A DNA stretch of 64,000 nucleotides from Panulirus ornatus (taxonomy: Eukaryota > Arthropoda > Malacostraca > Decapoda > Palinuridae), in NCBI RefSeq assembly GCF_036320965.1, contig NC_092232.1:52935982-52999981 (forward strand), written 5' to 3'. Of the stretch, positions 10,428 through 22,027 are shown piece by piece. The notes beneath the pieces were generated by a model. The model did not search any database. It saw only the letters and a list, made by a program, of their open reading frames with translations, and was not told the DNA's origin. The number at the start of each line of letters is the position of its first letter. Positions within the stretch are counted from its first letter, which is position 1. The position numbers were made by a program, and so were the translations under genes.

Positions 10428-10434
<7 letters not shown>
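10196..10434 (-). mobile_element. SINE-A copy 3
   Basis: Reverse orientation. It shows the CCATTTCCCGCATTAGCGAGGTAGCG tail block (split here as CCATTTCCCG and GCGAGGTAGCG), the CAGAGGACTGGGCC block, an internal poly(A), the CCCGCTCCCTCCCC block, and ends at CCCCAGGGATA. (TA)n lies on both sides. Confidence 0.85.
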
Positions 10435-10501
<67 letters not shown>

Positions 10502-10523
10502 ATGGTATTGCAGTGGAATTCAT

Positions 10524-10583
<60 letters not shown>
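10435..10583. repeat. Two (TA)n arrays split by a 28-bp unique spacer
   Basis: TA at 10435-10499 and 10528-10583, separated by GGATGGTATTGCAGTGG...ATCAAA. Confidence 0.95.
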
Positions 10584-10584
<1 letters not shown>

Positions 10585-10684
10585 GTATGATAATACACTT
10601 GATAAATACTTCGCTTCAAGCCACGACTTTCACCATTAACGTCTCCATATTCGCAATGACCCATTGCAAGTTAATTCTCTCCAA

Positions 10685-10800
10685 ATCACCTGTATACCTT
10701 CTTCTAACCTTCACCACACTAATCTGTGAGTTTCTGACACCTTCCGCCATCACAAACCGTCTCGAAAGGACCCAGTGGTCTGTTGCTGTTTGAACACCTT
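10685..10800 (+). repeat. Dispersed repeat family F, copy 1
   Basis: The segment with CTAATCTGTGAGTTTCTG, then AAAGGACCCAGTGGTCTGTTGC matches the minus strand of 43.74-43.84 kb. Both also read as related peptides (ATDHWVLSR... and ATDNWILSR... with RNS.IS.VKV.R). It could be a decayed element coding segment or a non-coding repeat. Confidence 0.55.
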
Positions 10801-11140
10801 TGGATTTCGACAGTTCTTCCCTAAGTACAGGCAAGACAGACACACTTTCTTCGGCGAAACAATCTATCTTAACGCCTGGTTAGCCAAACTTTGTTCTCAA
10901 GGAGGACGTAAAATGTGTACACTCCTGGTTCCTGGTGGTAGCATTTCTCACATGCGGCTTCAAACTATCTTTTCTCTCTCTTTTTTTTTTTTTTGCAAAG
11001 GATGTCCTACACCTTGAATGGCCTAAGGGCGCCACCCCGCTCTAACAGGCTCTTCAGCGAGCGAGCCTCCTAGTGCGTCCTGAGAAAAAAAAAGAAAAAA
11101 GGAATATCGAAAACGCAGCCCGTGTGGGGCAAGCCAGCCC

Positions 11141-11142
11141 CC

Positions 11143-11181
<39 letters not shown>
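11141..11181. repeat. (CA)n microsatellite
   Basis: Pure CA array. Confidence 0.9.
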
Positions 11182-11184
<3 letters not shown>

Positions 11185-11400
11185 TTCCAATCCTCTAATG
11201 AGATACTGTTGAAAGCAGCAAACATTCCGAAACCGCAAAAAAAAAAAGCGAGAGAATCCTCACCCACGTTTTCATCCCATCCGTAGAAAACGGATTACGT
11301 GTGCCTGCCTAACCGTCACCTATGACGAGGATTTGCTATTCAGCAGGGAGAGCGCGTCGCGTTCAACGCAGGAAAATGTAGTCTTAAGAACTAGGACTCG

Positions 11401-11426
11401 TGTGTGTGTGTGTGTGTGTGTGTGTG
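11401..11426. repeat. (TG)n microsatellite
   Basis: Short TG array. Confidence 0.9.
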
Positions 11427-11503
11427 AGTGAGTACTTACGATCAGCTAACTAGCTGATATCATAACATTCTCTGATCCATGAAATCTTAACCGTGTATTG
11501 TCA

Positions 11504-11504
<1 letters not shown>

Positions 11505-11582
<78 letters not shown>
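11505..11582. repeat. (GA)n microsatellite
   Basis: About 78 bp of pure GA. A shorter GA run follows at about 11730-11749. Confidence 0.95.
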
Positions 11583-11584
<2 letters not shown>

Positions 11585-12499
11585 AACGTAAATAAAACTT
11601 TCCTTGACAATCCTTCCTCCTAAATCCTTTCATCAATATTCCTACATTTTTTCGGGATAATTGATAATTGATAACTGGGAGATTATGATCACATCAGCGG
11701 CTCAAGACCTGCTCCCACCAGCGAGCCACAGAGAGAGAGAGAGAGAGAGCCAATTCAGAGTCTGATTTTTATAAGGGAATTTCATTAACAACGAGTCTAA
11801 TTAATACTAATCTTCAAGTGGCAGTTATGGCCTCGTTAAGTACATTTCAGGTCGTTACTGATATTAACTCCATATACCACCCAAATACCCAATATTCGTC
11901 CTTTATTTTCCTCTGGTTCCCATAATACATCATATCTTACGAGTTGAATTTCATTGGACACTTCCTGGGCCATAGTTACACAGTGCCCATGTCAGTCACT
12001 TCTATTTTCCAGTACGAGTTACACATCACAAACGCTGCTTTCAATATAATAGAAAAAAAAAAATTCGTTTTAGCCTTTCTTCATAAACAGAAGCCATCAC
12101 ATCCCACCAGATCGAACTCGGCCACAGCTCTAGATACAAGAATTATTGTCCAATATCTTCCAAAAAGAAAAATCTACAATCTGGCACATTCTAAATGATA
12201 GGTTTTTGTCCACGTCCTTCAAAATTCATAAATACTTTCCCCTCGTCTCTACTTTTTCCCTTTCATTAAACCATCTACATTTCACCCAAGACCCGGCCTC
12301 GATGTGGCTTTCTGTCCGTGACTGGAGAGCCTCCAACGTAAAAAAATAAAAAAGGAAATTACTAAACTTACACCGGGGGGAAAACCCAGAATCCACAAAG
12401 GACACTCGACCACACTGCCTGACACATCCCTGAAACGTTGGCAACCGCTTGTAATAACCACTAAACCGATTTCTATGAAAGAATTATGATGGTCACCCA

Positions 12500-12625
12500 G
12501 GACTTTTCTAATGACTCCTGCAACCCAAGTCTACGCTACTTCCAGTAGCTGGGAAATGTAGTCTCCTTAAGAGTAAGTGAGTTCTTTGACGAAACTTCAC
12601 TCCTCCAAATCGTGACTTTTCACTA
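12500..12625 (+). repeat. Dispersed repeat family E, copy 1
   Basis: Holds CTACGCTACTTCCAGTAGC, then GTAGTCTCCTT, GAGTTCTTTGACGA and CACTCCTCC. The same order is seen at 54.63-54.76 kb, and more loosely at 58.43-58.54 kb. Class unknown. Confidence 0.6.
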
Positions 12626-12739
12626 GCGGGGTACCCTCGTGCAGGTGGAGTCCGGTAACACCTGTTTCTGCCCATTGCAAACGAGGGATATACCGAATAC
12701 CGAGTCTCATAGTACATCACATATCATCCTCATATACTC

Positions 12740-13080
12740 TAATGTGTTATATATCATACAACTAACAGACTCCACACAACACAAAATTCAAAACCCACAA
12801 AAAGACATGAACTTTACAAATCATAAAACTAAGCACTTAAAACTTGCAACTTTACAACGAACAATAACTTGCAAACTTCACAAACTACAAATTATATCAC
12901 AAACTTCACACAGGCATGTCACAAAGTTAACATACCAACCACAAAAAAAGTGAAAAAAAAAAGTTTACTTTACTTCCCACAAAGACTCTACAACCCACAA
13001 AAACTCACGGGCTTCACAAAAAAATCCCAAACATCCCACAAACCACACAAATCCCCACACTTCATCCTAGACAAAATCCC
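12740..13080. other. Strongly strand-asymmetric A+C-rich region
   Basis: Nearly devoid of G on the plus strand, with repeated ACAAACTTCACAAAC-like words (for example around 12870-12910 and 13010-13050). It looks like a very degenerate tandem repeat. Not coding. Confidence 0.6.
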
Positions 13081-13228
13081 TTACGTCTTCACCAGCAGGC
13101 GTCCCAAGCGCTGAGAGACAGACAGACCCAGGAGAGGAAGAGAAGCGAGATCAGAGACACCAGATCCTGAGTGTTGCTATAACAATAATATGATCTCACA
13201 GAGTTTTTCCTGCGTATACATATCAGCA

Positions 13229-13230
<2 letters not shown>

Positions 13231-13308
<78 letters not shown>
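13231..13308. repeat. (TA)n microsatellite, left flank of SINE-A copy 4
   Basis: Pure TA array. Confidence 0.95.
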
Positions 13309-13311
<3 letters not shown>

Positions 13312-13548
13312 TTTTTTTCTTTTAAACTATTCGCCATATCCCGCGTTAGCGAGGTAGCGTTAAGAACAGAGGACTGGGCCTTTTTTTGGAACATCCTCAC
13401 CTGGCCCCCTCTGTTCCTTCTTTTGGAAAATTAAAAGAAAACGAGAGGGGAGGATTTCCCCCCCCCCCCCCGCTCCCTCCCCTTTTAGACGCCTTCTACG
13501 ACACGCAGGGAATACGTGGGAAGTATTCTTAATCCCCTATCCCCAGGG

Positions 13549-13550
<2 letters not shown>
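13309..13550 (-). mobile_element. SINE-A copy 4
   Basis: Reverse orientation, with the same block order as copies 1 and 3, a poly(C) expansion near 13460 and the CCCCAGGGAT terminal motif. (TA)n on both sides. Confidence 0.85.

Positions 13551-13612
<62 letters not shown>
13551..13612. repeat. (TA)n microsatellite between SINE-A copy 4 and a tRNA-like element
   Basis: Pure TA array that connects two different short elements. Confidence 0.95.
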
Positions 13613-13615
<3 letters not shown>

Positions 13616-13617
13616 GA

Positions 13618-13790
13618 ATATAGTGCATGTGACCGAGCACTTTCATAGAACACATAATGCCCTCCGACCGCAAGGACTCGAACCCAGGACCTTTTGCGTG
13701 GTAGTTGGGAACGCTAACCGCTCGACTATGATCGCGGTTCGAGCTCCCAATTACCACGTAAAAGTATATACTTCTTTGAGTTCAAGTGAA
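13618..13790 (-). mobile_element. tRNA-derived SINE-like element
   Basis: On the minus strand, TAGTCGAGCGGTTAGCG (13712-13728) resembles a Pol III A box. GGGTTCGAGTCC (about 13674-13685) is a near-canonical B box, with tRNA-like spacing. No complete cloverleaf with acceptor pairing or CCA context was found, so this is probably a tRNA-derived SINE head rather than a functional tRNA. A second B-box-like motif (GGTTCGAGCTCC) sits about 60 bp away on the opposite strand. The element abuts (TA)n. Confidence 0.6.
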
Positions 13791-13845
13791 GTTTTTTTTT
13801 TTAAGTAGTTTATCATTTGTGTTCATCTGTATATGTGTATTCCTG

Positions 13846-13846
<1 letters not shown>

Positions 13847-13910
<64 letters not shown>
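13847..13910. repeat. (TG)n microsatellite
   Basis: Pure TG array of about 64 bp. Confidence 0.95.
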
Positions 13911-13912
<2 letters not shown>

Positions 13913-14219
13913 CAATGTACACAGAATCGTGCACAACTATTTCCCCAAACATGGATGTTATATGAGAAAATGTCTTCTCTCATGAACATACAGACAAACT
14001 CCAATAACAGAGAAAATGCTTTTAAGATCAATATTTTTTTAACATGAGTAAATGTTTATATATGTGAGAAACATCTGGTCTGACGACCTTCACATTAAGA
14101 CATTATACAGGGGGAAAAAAAAAACCAGTCATATACAGTAGACAGGGCGCCATATGTTAAGCTCTTGGCCATCAACAGACAAATCTACCTCCACTATGTT
14201 CCCTGGTCACGGTATCACA

Positions 14220-14460
14220 CCAACTCAGCCAATCAGGGACAAGACCTTCCACCCACATATTCCACCCGTATCCTGATGGGCTACAGCGCTGGTAAATCAG
14301 CCAATCAACAGCCTCGCCCATGCTGCAAGTTCATCGAATCATATACTCTATAGTGCGACCGCCGCTGCGATTTCAGCCAATCGGCCGCTCTGTTCGCGGT
14401 ACAATTTCAAACAAATCAAACGCTCTGTCGGCATCACAACTCGGGGCCAATCAGCTAATT
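14220..14460. repeat. Degenerate ~36-bp periodic repeat with CCAAT-box motifs
   Basis: AGCCAATCAG-type motifs start at 14229, 14301, 14377 and 14447 (spacings 72, 76 and 70). Weaker ATC-AATC versions (for example CATCGAATCA and AACAAATCAA) lie about midway. Four NF-Y-like boxes could be a promoter, but the even spacing favours an old tandem repeat. Confidence 0.45.
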
Positions 14461-15042
14461 CACCCGTCCCGTGGCTTAGCTACTGACAACTGACGAAGAG
14501 GAATTTCACAATCAAGTAATATTCAGGTTTTTCGATGTAGATTTTCAAATACGTAAACTCTCTAGTAAACCCTTTACGGCATCAGTTGTAGGGATAATTA
14601 CCACTTTGAACACGATTATCCAGATGGAGTGGTACCTAAAGTCTCTCTCCTCCGAGCTAAATGAGTCTTCAGGACACTCAATTTGATTCGTCTTGTGTCC
14701 AAATGCTCATACTAAACACGCAGGATGGCGGCGGGCCAAGGTTGGGTATCTTGTCTTCCGATCCCATTCGAAATGCCTTTATAACACATGATTCTATTCT
14801 ACTCTGATCAGAAAAGTAATAAAAGTGATGGAGCTCCAAGTGTGCTGAATACTGAGCGAGCTCGATAATCACAGACTTCGTCGTGACGCCATGGTTTGTG
14901 TTGCGACCTATGAGTCTCTGGGTTCCAGGCTCGAGTTCCCCGAACAGTGTGTGCATTTGTTTATCCCTCGAACTGAGGACTATCCATGACTGCGTATCTA
15001 ATGTAAACTGATGATCCTCCCCTCCTATATTACTATATTACT

Positions 15043-15161
15043 TTTTTTTTTTTTTTCCAAAAGAAGGAACAGAGGGGGCCAGGTGAGGATATTCCAAAAA
15101 AGGCCCAGTCCTCTGTTCTTAACGCTACCTCGCTATCGCGGGAAATGGCGAATAGTATGAA

Positions 15162-15178
<17 letters not shown>
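15043..15178 (+). mobile_element. SINE-A copy 5, 5'-truncated
   Basis: Sense orientation. It starts at the internal poly(T), then AAGAAGGAACAGAGG, GGCCCAGTCCTCTG, CTACCTCGCTATCGCGGG and a long poly(A) before (TA)n. The 5' third is missing, as expected for target-primed reverse transcription. Confidence 0.8.

Positions 15179-15223
<45 letters not shown>
15179..15223. repeat. (TA)n microsatellite
   Basis: TA array following the poly(A) tail of SINE-A copy 5. Confidence 0.95.
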
Positions 15224-15224
<1 letters not shown>

Positions 15225-15718
15225 CAAGTAAGATTAAGAGACGGAGCAATACCAAGAGACACTGTGAACCCACGAACCCAGTCGCTGTCCATTCTGAAGC
15301 CATAAATTCCCACAGAAATATCTCAAAAGCTTTGAGCTTCCACAGTACTTGAAAACAAGTCCTTCACCATGACACAAGGCAATGATGGATCACCCAAGTG
15401 AGAGAAGAATGGGACAGAAACATATAAATAATAATAGAAAAAAAAGCAACGAACCAACCACAAACACGAAAACAAGACGGTTCGGTTCGAGTGTTCGAGA
15501 TACGAAGCATTAAGGATGGCAACAGAAGAATGACGAAACATATAAAAACAACATAGTTCAGTAAAATGGATATAGTGTAGGCAAGTCGAAAGAGAACATG
15601 AACATTCCACATCTCTGTTCACCATGATGGAACTCGAGAAGGCAAAGTCCAAAGAGAATATATGACTACTTAACACATGTGTGCCGCACAGATGATGGAC
15701 TTGATACACTCTACCAGG

Positions 15719-15719
<1 letters not shown>
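15224..15719. other. No recognised feature
   Basis: A-rich unique sequence. A minus-strand frame here is open into the (CA)n array but shows no family signature. Confidence 0.4.

Positions 15720-15764
<45 letters not shown>
15720..15764. repeat. (CA)n microsatellite
   Basis: Pure CA array. Confidence 0.95.
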
Positions 15765-15766
<2 letters not shown>

Positions 15767-16361
15767 TAACTAACGAAATGAGGCGAAACTAAAAATGGTA
15801 CAGCTACCCCACACACGTTGAGGAGAGTATTAGATAAGCACTGTACAACGAAACTGTACATCGAGAAATCAAAATGAAAGCTTAAGCAGGTGACTACTAG
15901 AAAATATCAGGTAGAGACCATACCAAAGAAAACCAGAAATTCAAGATGAATAAGGGAAAACGGGAGTCCAGATGCAATCTCAATGTACACACAGAAGAAA
16001 AAAAAAGTATCTTATCACCTTTTGCGTGATACAATATGACACTACAGACGAAGGATTGTGAGAAATACCCGTTGTTCTGGAAGCACATTAACACCAATGC
16101 CTTCATGATATTGTCATATATCGATTCCTGTCAACATTTCCAGTCACGTGGCATAATAAGTGATATATCAATTTCATGTTTGGATGCAACTACGTATAAA
16201 GTGGAGCCACCACAATTATTAGGGATTTTGATTCGCTTTTACGCTGACCAACCCTACCGAGACAGCGCGAGTCGAACTGATCATGGCGAACGAAATTCAG
16301 TGGACCCATCCAGGAAGATACATTTTTTTTTTTTTTTTTGCCGCGTGTACAAAGGACATTA

Positions 16362-16560
16362 ACTGATAACATGGTGGCCAGGACCACATTTAGTGATAAC
16401 ATGCTTGCCAACGCCACATGAAGTGGTAGTATGCTTGGCCAACAGCATACGAAGTGATAACATACTGGCCAGTATCATATGAACTGATGATATGCTGACC
16501 ACAACCACATAAAAAGATAAAACACTGGCCCACGTATCACATGAACTGATAACATATATC
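16362..16560. repeat. Degenerate ~33-bp tandem repeat
   Basis: About six units of GTGATAACATGCTTGCCA and ACCACATGAA-type sequence, progressively diverged. Confidence 0.75.
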
Positions 16561-16717
16561 GAAAAAAAAAAAAACATCATAAACAACTGACATTCCATTA
16601 AGAATTAAAAATTATCACCCACTCATAAAACTTCCCTCTCCAGCCCTCCCCCACTCCCACCCACTACATCACAACCACATTAATATCGAAGTGGCACTGC
16701 GTACACGCTGATGCAGT

Positions 16718-16719
<2 letters not shown>

Positions 16720-16772
<53 letters not shown>
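16720..16772. repeat. (CT)n microsatellite
   Basis: Pure CT array. Confidence 0.95.
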
Positions 16773-16775
<3 letters not shown>

Positions 16776-17457
16776 AACTCTTCCATTGCTGAAGACTTTA
16801 AAAATTAAATGGATGCCATTCTTTTTCTCTTTCTTTCCCACCGAGAGATAAAAAGTACGATAATAAATCTAACAAAATATTCAGTTTCATATTTATTACT
16901 TTTTTTTTGTCAAATACGTTTAATCACGAAATTGGGATGTCCATCATATATACATATTTCGTCCGAAATGTTTCACTTCCATTTGATATTTTTTTCTCCA
17001 TCCTTTCCACATTTTCTGTAAACCATGACCGTTTTCTCTAATGCCCTCATCAGCGTTTTCTGCACAAGCGAACGTGCCATCGTTTTCTATATGCGGCGTA
17101 TCACCATTTTCTTCATAAGCGGCGTATCACAACGTTCTATACAACAAAGGCGCGCAATATTCCCGGGACCACGTGGACGTACTCCTCGCTCTGAACACTT
17201 AATGATCACTGCAAAATAAAATGGCATTATGAGATTAGTCCAAAAATTGCTTCGTGGCCAAGACGCCTCGCGAAACATACGAGCCAATTTCCCCGGCTGT
17301 ACTTCTCTGGTGGGGGTGACGGCGGGAAGCGGAGGTGAGGTGGTGGGTTAAGGAGCGCAAGCCCTTAGCCCGTTCCTCAACACCAGCAGGAGGGAATCCT
17401 GCAGCAGTAGTAGCAGCAAGGTACCCACACCAACAGGAACAGCAGCAGTAAAGGGCA

Positions 17458-17459
<2 letters not shown>

Positions 17460-17536
<77 letters not shown>
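17460..17536. repeat. (TA)n microsatellite, 5' flank of SINE-A copy 6
   Basis: Pure TA array running straight into the TATCCCTGGGGATA terminal motif. Confidence 0.95.
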
Positions 17537-17541
<5 letters not shown>

Positions 17542-17771
17542 GGGGATAGGGGAGAAAGAATACTTCCCACGTATTCCCTGCGTGTCGTAGAAGGCGACTA
17601 AAAGGGGAGGGAGCGGAGGGTCGGAAATCCTCCCCTCTCGGTTTTTTTTTTCTATTTTCCAAAGAAGGAACAGAGAAGGGGGCCAGGTGAGGATATTCCC
17701 TCAAAGGCCCAATCCTCTGTTCTTAACGCTACCTCGTTAACGCGGGAAATGGCGAATAGTTTGAAAGAAAA

Positions 17772-17775
<4 letters not shown>
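17530..17775 (+). mobile_element. SINE-A copy 6 (good full-length example)
   Basis: Sense orientation. It begins with TATCCCTGGGGATAGGGG. Then come TACTTCCCACGTATTCCC, GTGTCGTAGAAGGCGAC, the GGGGAGGGAGCGG block, poly(T), AAGAAGGAACAGAG, GGCCCAATCCTCTG, and the tail CGCTACCTCGTTAACGCGGG with GAAATGGCGAATAG. An A-rich run and (TA)n follow. Confidence 0.85.

Positions 17776-17838
<63 letters not shown>
17775..17838. repeat. (TA)n microsatellite, 3' flank of SINE-A copy 6
   Basis: Pure TA array. Confidence 0.95.
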
Positions 17839-17844
<6 letters not shown>

Positions 17845-17869
17845 GACCTATCTTATTTTCTGTACCACT

Positions 17870-18200
17870 ATAATTTTCCCACAATTTCCAAACCAAAATC
17901 GATTTCTCTCACGTACAAATCCATTCCCTGGATTAATTCTCGCCCGTAAATCCCCTCTCCACATAAGTTTATTTCTCTCCAGTCAATCCCTTTCTATTTC
18001 TCCCTAGTAAATCCCTTCCCCAGTTTATTTCTTCTAGGGAAATCCCTTCTCCCATGCAATCTATTCATCTACGGGAAATCCTCTCCCTCCCCTTGATATA
18101 ATTCTCCCATGTAAATCCCTCTCCCCATTCAATACATCTCCCCCCTCGCGCCAAGTCTTCTTCCCCCTCTACGTCGACTCCCCCAGGTAAATCCGCTCCC
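17870..18200. repeat. Degenerate ~37-bp pyrimidine-rich tandem repeat
   Basis: Repeated GTAAATCCC..TCCCC..TTTATTTCTC words about every 35-40 bp. Much diverged. Confidence 0.55.
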
Positions 18201-18754
18201 CCTGGTACACACAGGGAGTACAGTGTCACCTTGATTTCCACCCGCATCGACACCGCTCTCGAGATTTCCAAGGCCCGGGCGAGGTAATGGCAGAGCAGAG
18301 ATCCGAACTAACTACCACTGGGAAAAGTGGGGGATGGTGTCGGCAGTGGGGCAGGTTTAGCAGTGAGGAGGAAGCGAGATTGAGGCTCCCCCCTGGGAAG
18401 AGAGAGAGGAAAGATGACCAGATAAAAGCAAGAAGAGAAATAAGAAGGTAAGAGGAGGGATGAGAGAGAGAAAGACGGAGTTGGCAAGAAGGACGTAAAG
18501 CCTTGATGATGGAGGGACGTAGAGGTGAACGCTAAAGAAGGGTATGGCAAGACCAAGAGTCCTGATGGATAGAGGAGGAAGGAGAGGAAGACAGTAGGAG
18601 GCCATGGATGGTGGCAAAGCCAACCTCCTGCCATGAAAAATGACAACTGCATTGGATTACGTACGTAACGCTATAAACTCATACCCATATACATCATATA
18701 CATGAATATAAATACGATATGTAAATGTTTACTAACCTTCTACATGCATATAAA

Positions 18755-18757
<3 letters not shown>

Positions 18758-18805
<48 letters not shown>
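18758..18805. repeat. (TG)n microsatellite
   Basis: Pure TG array. Confidence 0.95.
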
Positions 18806-18807
<2 letters not shown>

Positions 18808-18907
18808 ACGGAGGAATTTATGAAGATGCTTAAGAGCAAACGACCTAAGGGGTCCTCGCCTCTCTCTCAACCACTCCCCTGAGGACACTACTACCAACAC
18901 CACTCTC

Positions 18908-19235
18908 GGCAATTTCCTTTTTCTTACGGTGGAGGCTCCAGTCATGGACAAAGGTCCACATCAAGGCCGGGCCTTCATTGAAATCCAGAGAGGTTAATGA
19001 AAGGGAAAAAGAAGAGACAAGGGAAAGTATTTACGAATTCGGGAGGAAGTGAAAAGCCTGTATTAAAATGTGCCAGGTCATAGCTATTGGGAAAGACATG
19101 ATGAGACGGCAGACACTTCCAAAGCTTCGATGTGCAAGGAAGGAAGCAGGTATCAAAACGGCCCACCCTTGAGTTGCCAACGGCCACACAGTATTAACGA
19201 GACGTAGCAGCTTGGCGAGTATCGCTTTCAGTAAC
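18908..19235 (-). mobile_element. LINE-J (Jockey-like) 3' end with RT C-terminus
   Basis: The minus strand encodes GNSRVGRFDTCFLPCTSKLWKCLPS, split here as GNSRVGRFDT and TSKLWKCLPS. It continues into FPNSYDLAHFNTGF and then the 3' UTR with GGCCTTGATGTGGACC. This is the C-terminal end pattern of Jockey-type non-LTR RT proteins (TSKLWNSLPS). The 5' part is lost. Related copies lie at 58.8 and 63.3 kb. Confidence 0.8.
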
Positions 19236-20420
19236 CCTGAACTTCAAGGCTCAGAGCTCCACAGGTCCACCCTCGAGGAAACGTCTCTTGTTTGCAACAG
19301 AGATGCACCTTTCTGAGGCCAAATGGAACTCCTCTAAGAAGTGACAATGGGATCTCTCTTAAGGATTCTTTAAGTAAATTCCTTCATATACCACGAGTGA
19401 AAAACCAGAATCTTCAAAAGAGTCACCTTTACGTCCCATCATTTGCAGCAGCTTATGTGGATAAGTCCTTCTGTCAACGTAATGGACATAACCCCTACAA
19501 TATCTACGGAGACCCACGAAGCAGATCTCAAATACTTAAGCTCACGTATGAACAAGTGCTGAAAAACAGACTTCCCTCCTCGACGTTCATATTAGTGGCG
19601 TAGCCTGAATGAGAGTGTTTTTTCTTTCGTCACAAGAGCCTTGAAGAACAGCTCAAGCAGGGAGACTCTTCCCTCCACCAGGGATTTCAGTGACTGTGGC
19701 AGATTCTGTCGAAGAACGACGACGCAGAGACCAAAGTTAAGAAGCAATCGGACGCAGCCTTGAACATCTTACGATTATCAAAGTCCTCTTGAAATAATTA
19801 CTCAAACTTTCCTCTAATAGGCAGATGAGGGTTCTCGAATCACTCATCCTCTCTAAAGCCTACCAGCAGCTACAACAGGATTGTGGATGGAGCGTAAAAA
19901 TGCCATACTCAGGCAGCCCAGCCAACAGGAAGATGTTCCCCCACAAGTCCTGCTACTTTACCATCAGCCAGACACAACACAAGACCTCAAACACCGCTTG
20001 ACTCACCACTCAACCACTGTGATCAAGACACCACTACGCATCGAAGAGGGTCGTCAACAGCATACATATACATCCCCCCCCCCCCCACTTGAAGATGAGG
20101 TAACGTTCCCACATCACTGCATTCACAAGTTCATCTGTTCACTGCGGTGAACATCGGACATAAATGAAATTATGGGAATGGATTTTGAGTCTCCCACAAC
20201 ACATGATAACAACCACAAGAATTAATGAGCAAACAACAAACAAGCTCAGTTATGCTCAGGTCTTTAACAAGATATTAGTTCACTGGGCTCCTGAAGCTTC
20301 CAAGCAGCACTCCACGCAGGAGCAGGGAAACGATGATCTTTGTACCCAGATGGTCCTCGAAGACCCTGCACTCTTCTCTGTCAATTGACGATCGTGCACT
20401 GCAACCTTTTGCAGGCAGAG
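19236..20420. other. No recognised feature
   Basis: Contains short open frames (for example 19292-19603 and 19881-20150, plus strand) of unremarkable composition with no motif I recognise. I do not call them genes. Confidence 0.4.
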
Positions 20421-20423
20421 TAC

Positions 20424-20424
<1 letters not shown>

Positions 20425-20476
<52 letters not shown>
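20425..20476. repeat. (CA)n microsatellite
   Basis: Pure CA array. Confidence 0.95.
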
Positions 20477-20479
<3 letters not shown>

Positions 20480-20662
20480 TAAATAAACATACACATCAAG
20501 TTTCCAGAGGAAAAGGAAAAAACAGATTCTTTCTGCAAAGGACGTGAGAGGGTTTTTCCAGGCGACGTAAGCTGCCGTCTTAATCTCCAAGCTGGAGCCT
20601 GGAAACGTAAACAAATGAGTGGCGGGCCGGAATGTCTTGGTGGGGGGGGAGGACGAAGAATG

Positions 20663-20663
<1 letters not shown>

Positions 20664-20737
<74 letters not shown>
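20664..20737. repeat. (GA)n microsatellite
   Basis: Pure GA array followed by (GAT)n. Confidence 0.95.
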
Positions 20738-20739
<2 letters not shown>

Positions 20740-20957
20740 CAAAGATGATGATGATGATGACTGAAGACCGATGAGGGGGGTGGGGGGAAGGGAGAGGACA
20801 GCACAAGGAACAGGAGGACAAGAAAGGTGAAGACTAAGAAGGAAGGCAACATGAGTGGAAGCTGGAAACATCCCTGGATAGCAGCCTCCACAGTATCCTG
20901 TGGTCGATGCCTTCCACATTAACGATGAGTAAAAGGAAATACAGTTAAATGAAATAG

Positions 20958-21078
20958 ACACAGATAGACAGATAGATAGATAGATAGATAGATACACAGA
21001 CAGACAGAGATAGACAGATAGATACACACAGACAGAGATAGATAGAAATAGATAGATAGATGGATAGACAGACAGCCT
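20958..21078. repeat. Compound (GATA)n/(CAGA)n tetranucleotide repeat
   Basis: Interleaved GATA and CAGA tetramers for about 115 bp. Confidence 0.9.
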
Positions 21079-21198
21079 CCCGTCAATGACAGTGTCCGGC
21101 AGGCCTTTCAAATGACAGACGACAGCAGGTCAAGCAGACACGTCTTGTGTGAGACAGAGCAGCGGACGTGAAAGGTGAGGGAGACGGGAGTGTGGAAG

Positions 21199-21384
21199 GT
21201 GTGTGTGTGTGTGTGTGTGTGTGTGCGCAGATGAGTGTGTGTATGGGCGTGTGTGGAAGATGAGTGTGTGTATGGGCGTGTGTGGAAGGTGAGTGTACGC
21301 GTGTGTGGAAAGTGAGTTTGTGGGTGTGTGGAAGGTGAATGTGTGTGTGGGAGGGTGGAAGATGAGTGTATGTGGGAGTGTGGA

Positions 21385-21450
<66 letters not shown>
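21199..21450. repeat. TG microsatellite and TGTGTGGAAGRTGAG repeat
   Basis: (TG)n at 21199-21226 and 21388-21449. Between them lies a degenerate ~28-bp unit with TGTGGAAGGTGAGTG. Confidence 0.85.
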
Positions 21451-21503
21451 AAGGGGTACGGACTGTTATCTGAGGAAGCGTGGGAGTGCGTGGATGTAGG
21501 AGT

Positions 21504-21506
<3 letters not shown>

Positions 21507-21577
<71 letters not shown>

Positions 21578-21608
21578 TTTGTGACCTCTGCAAATCCTTT
21601 CCCGCCAC

Positions 21609-21685
<77 letters not shown>
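21507..21685. repeat. (GA)n and (CT)n arrays facing each other
   Basis: GA at 21507-21575 and CT at 21611-21685. They are mutually complementary arms of about 70 bp around a ~35-bp spacer. The spacer holds a fragment of repeat family D (minus strand). Confidence 0.95.
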
Positions 21686-21688
<3 letters not shown>

Positions 21689-21870
21689 AGGATGAGCATA
21701 AGGCAGCACACAGTCAACTCGCCGCTGACAGCCGCACAAATCAAATCAGGAGGCTATGGTGGGCGAGGGTTGGGGAGGAGGAAGAGAGAGAACCTGGAAA
21801 CTATTTTGGGTAAGGGGAATGAGGGAGTAAATGTGGAAGGGATGAAGTGAGGGAACTGTGGGAGGAGGAG

Positions 21871-21872
<2 letters not shown>

Positions 21873-21931
<59 letters not shown>

Positions 21932-22027
21932 CTACTACTACTGGTATGTCAGAGGGAGAGAGACTTACACTCGTCGTGCCCCGTCTCTTACCCTTGTGTA
22001 CGATGCAACATGTCTTTACTCCTATGC

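Noticed and set aside
13618..13790. Functional tRNA gene
   Set aside because: A and B boxes are present, but I could not build acceptor, D and T stems together. The element looks like a tRNA-derived SINE.
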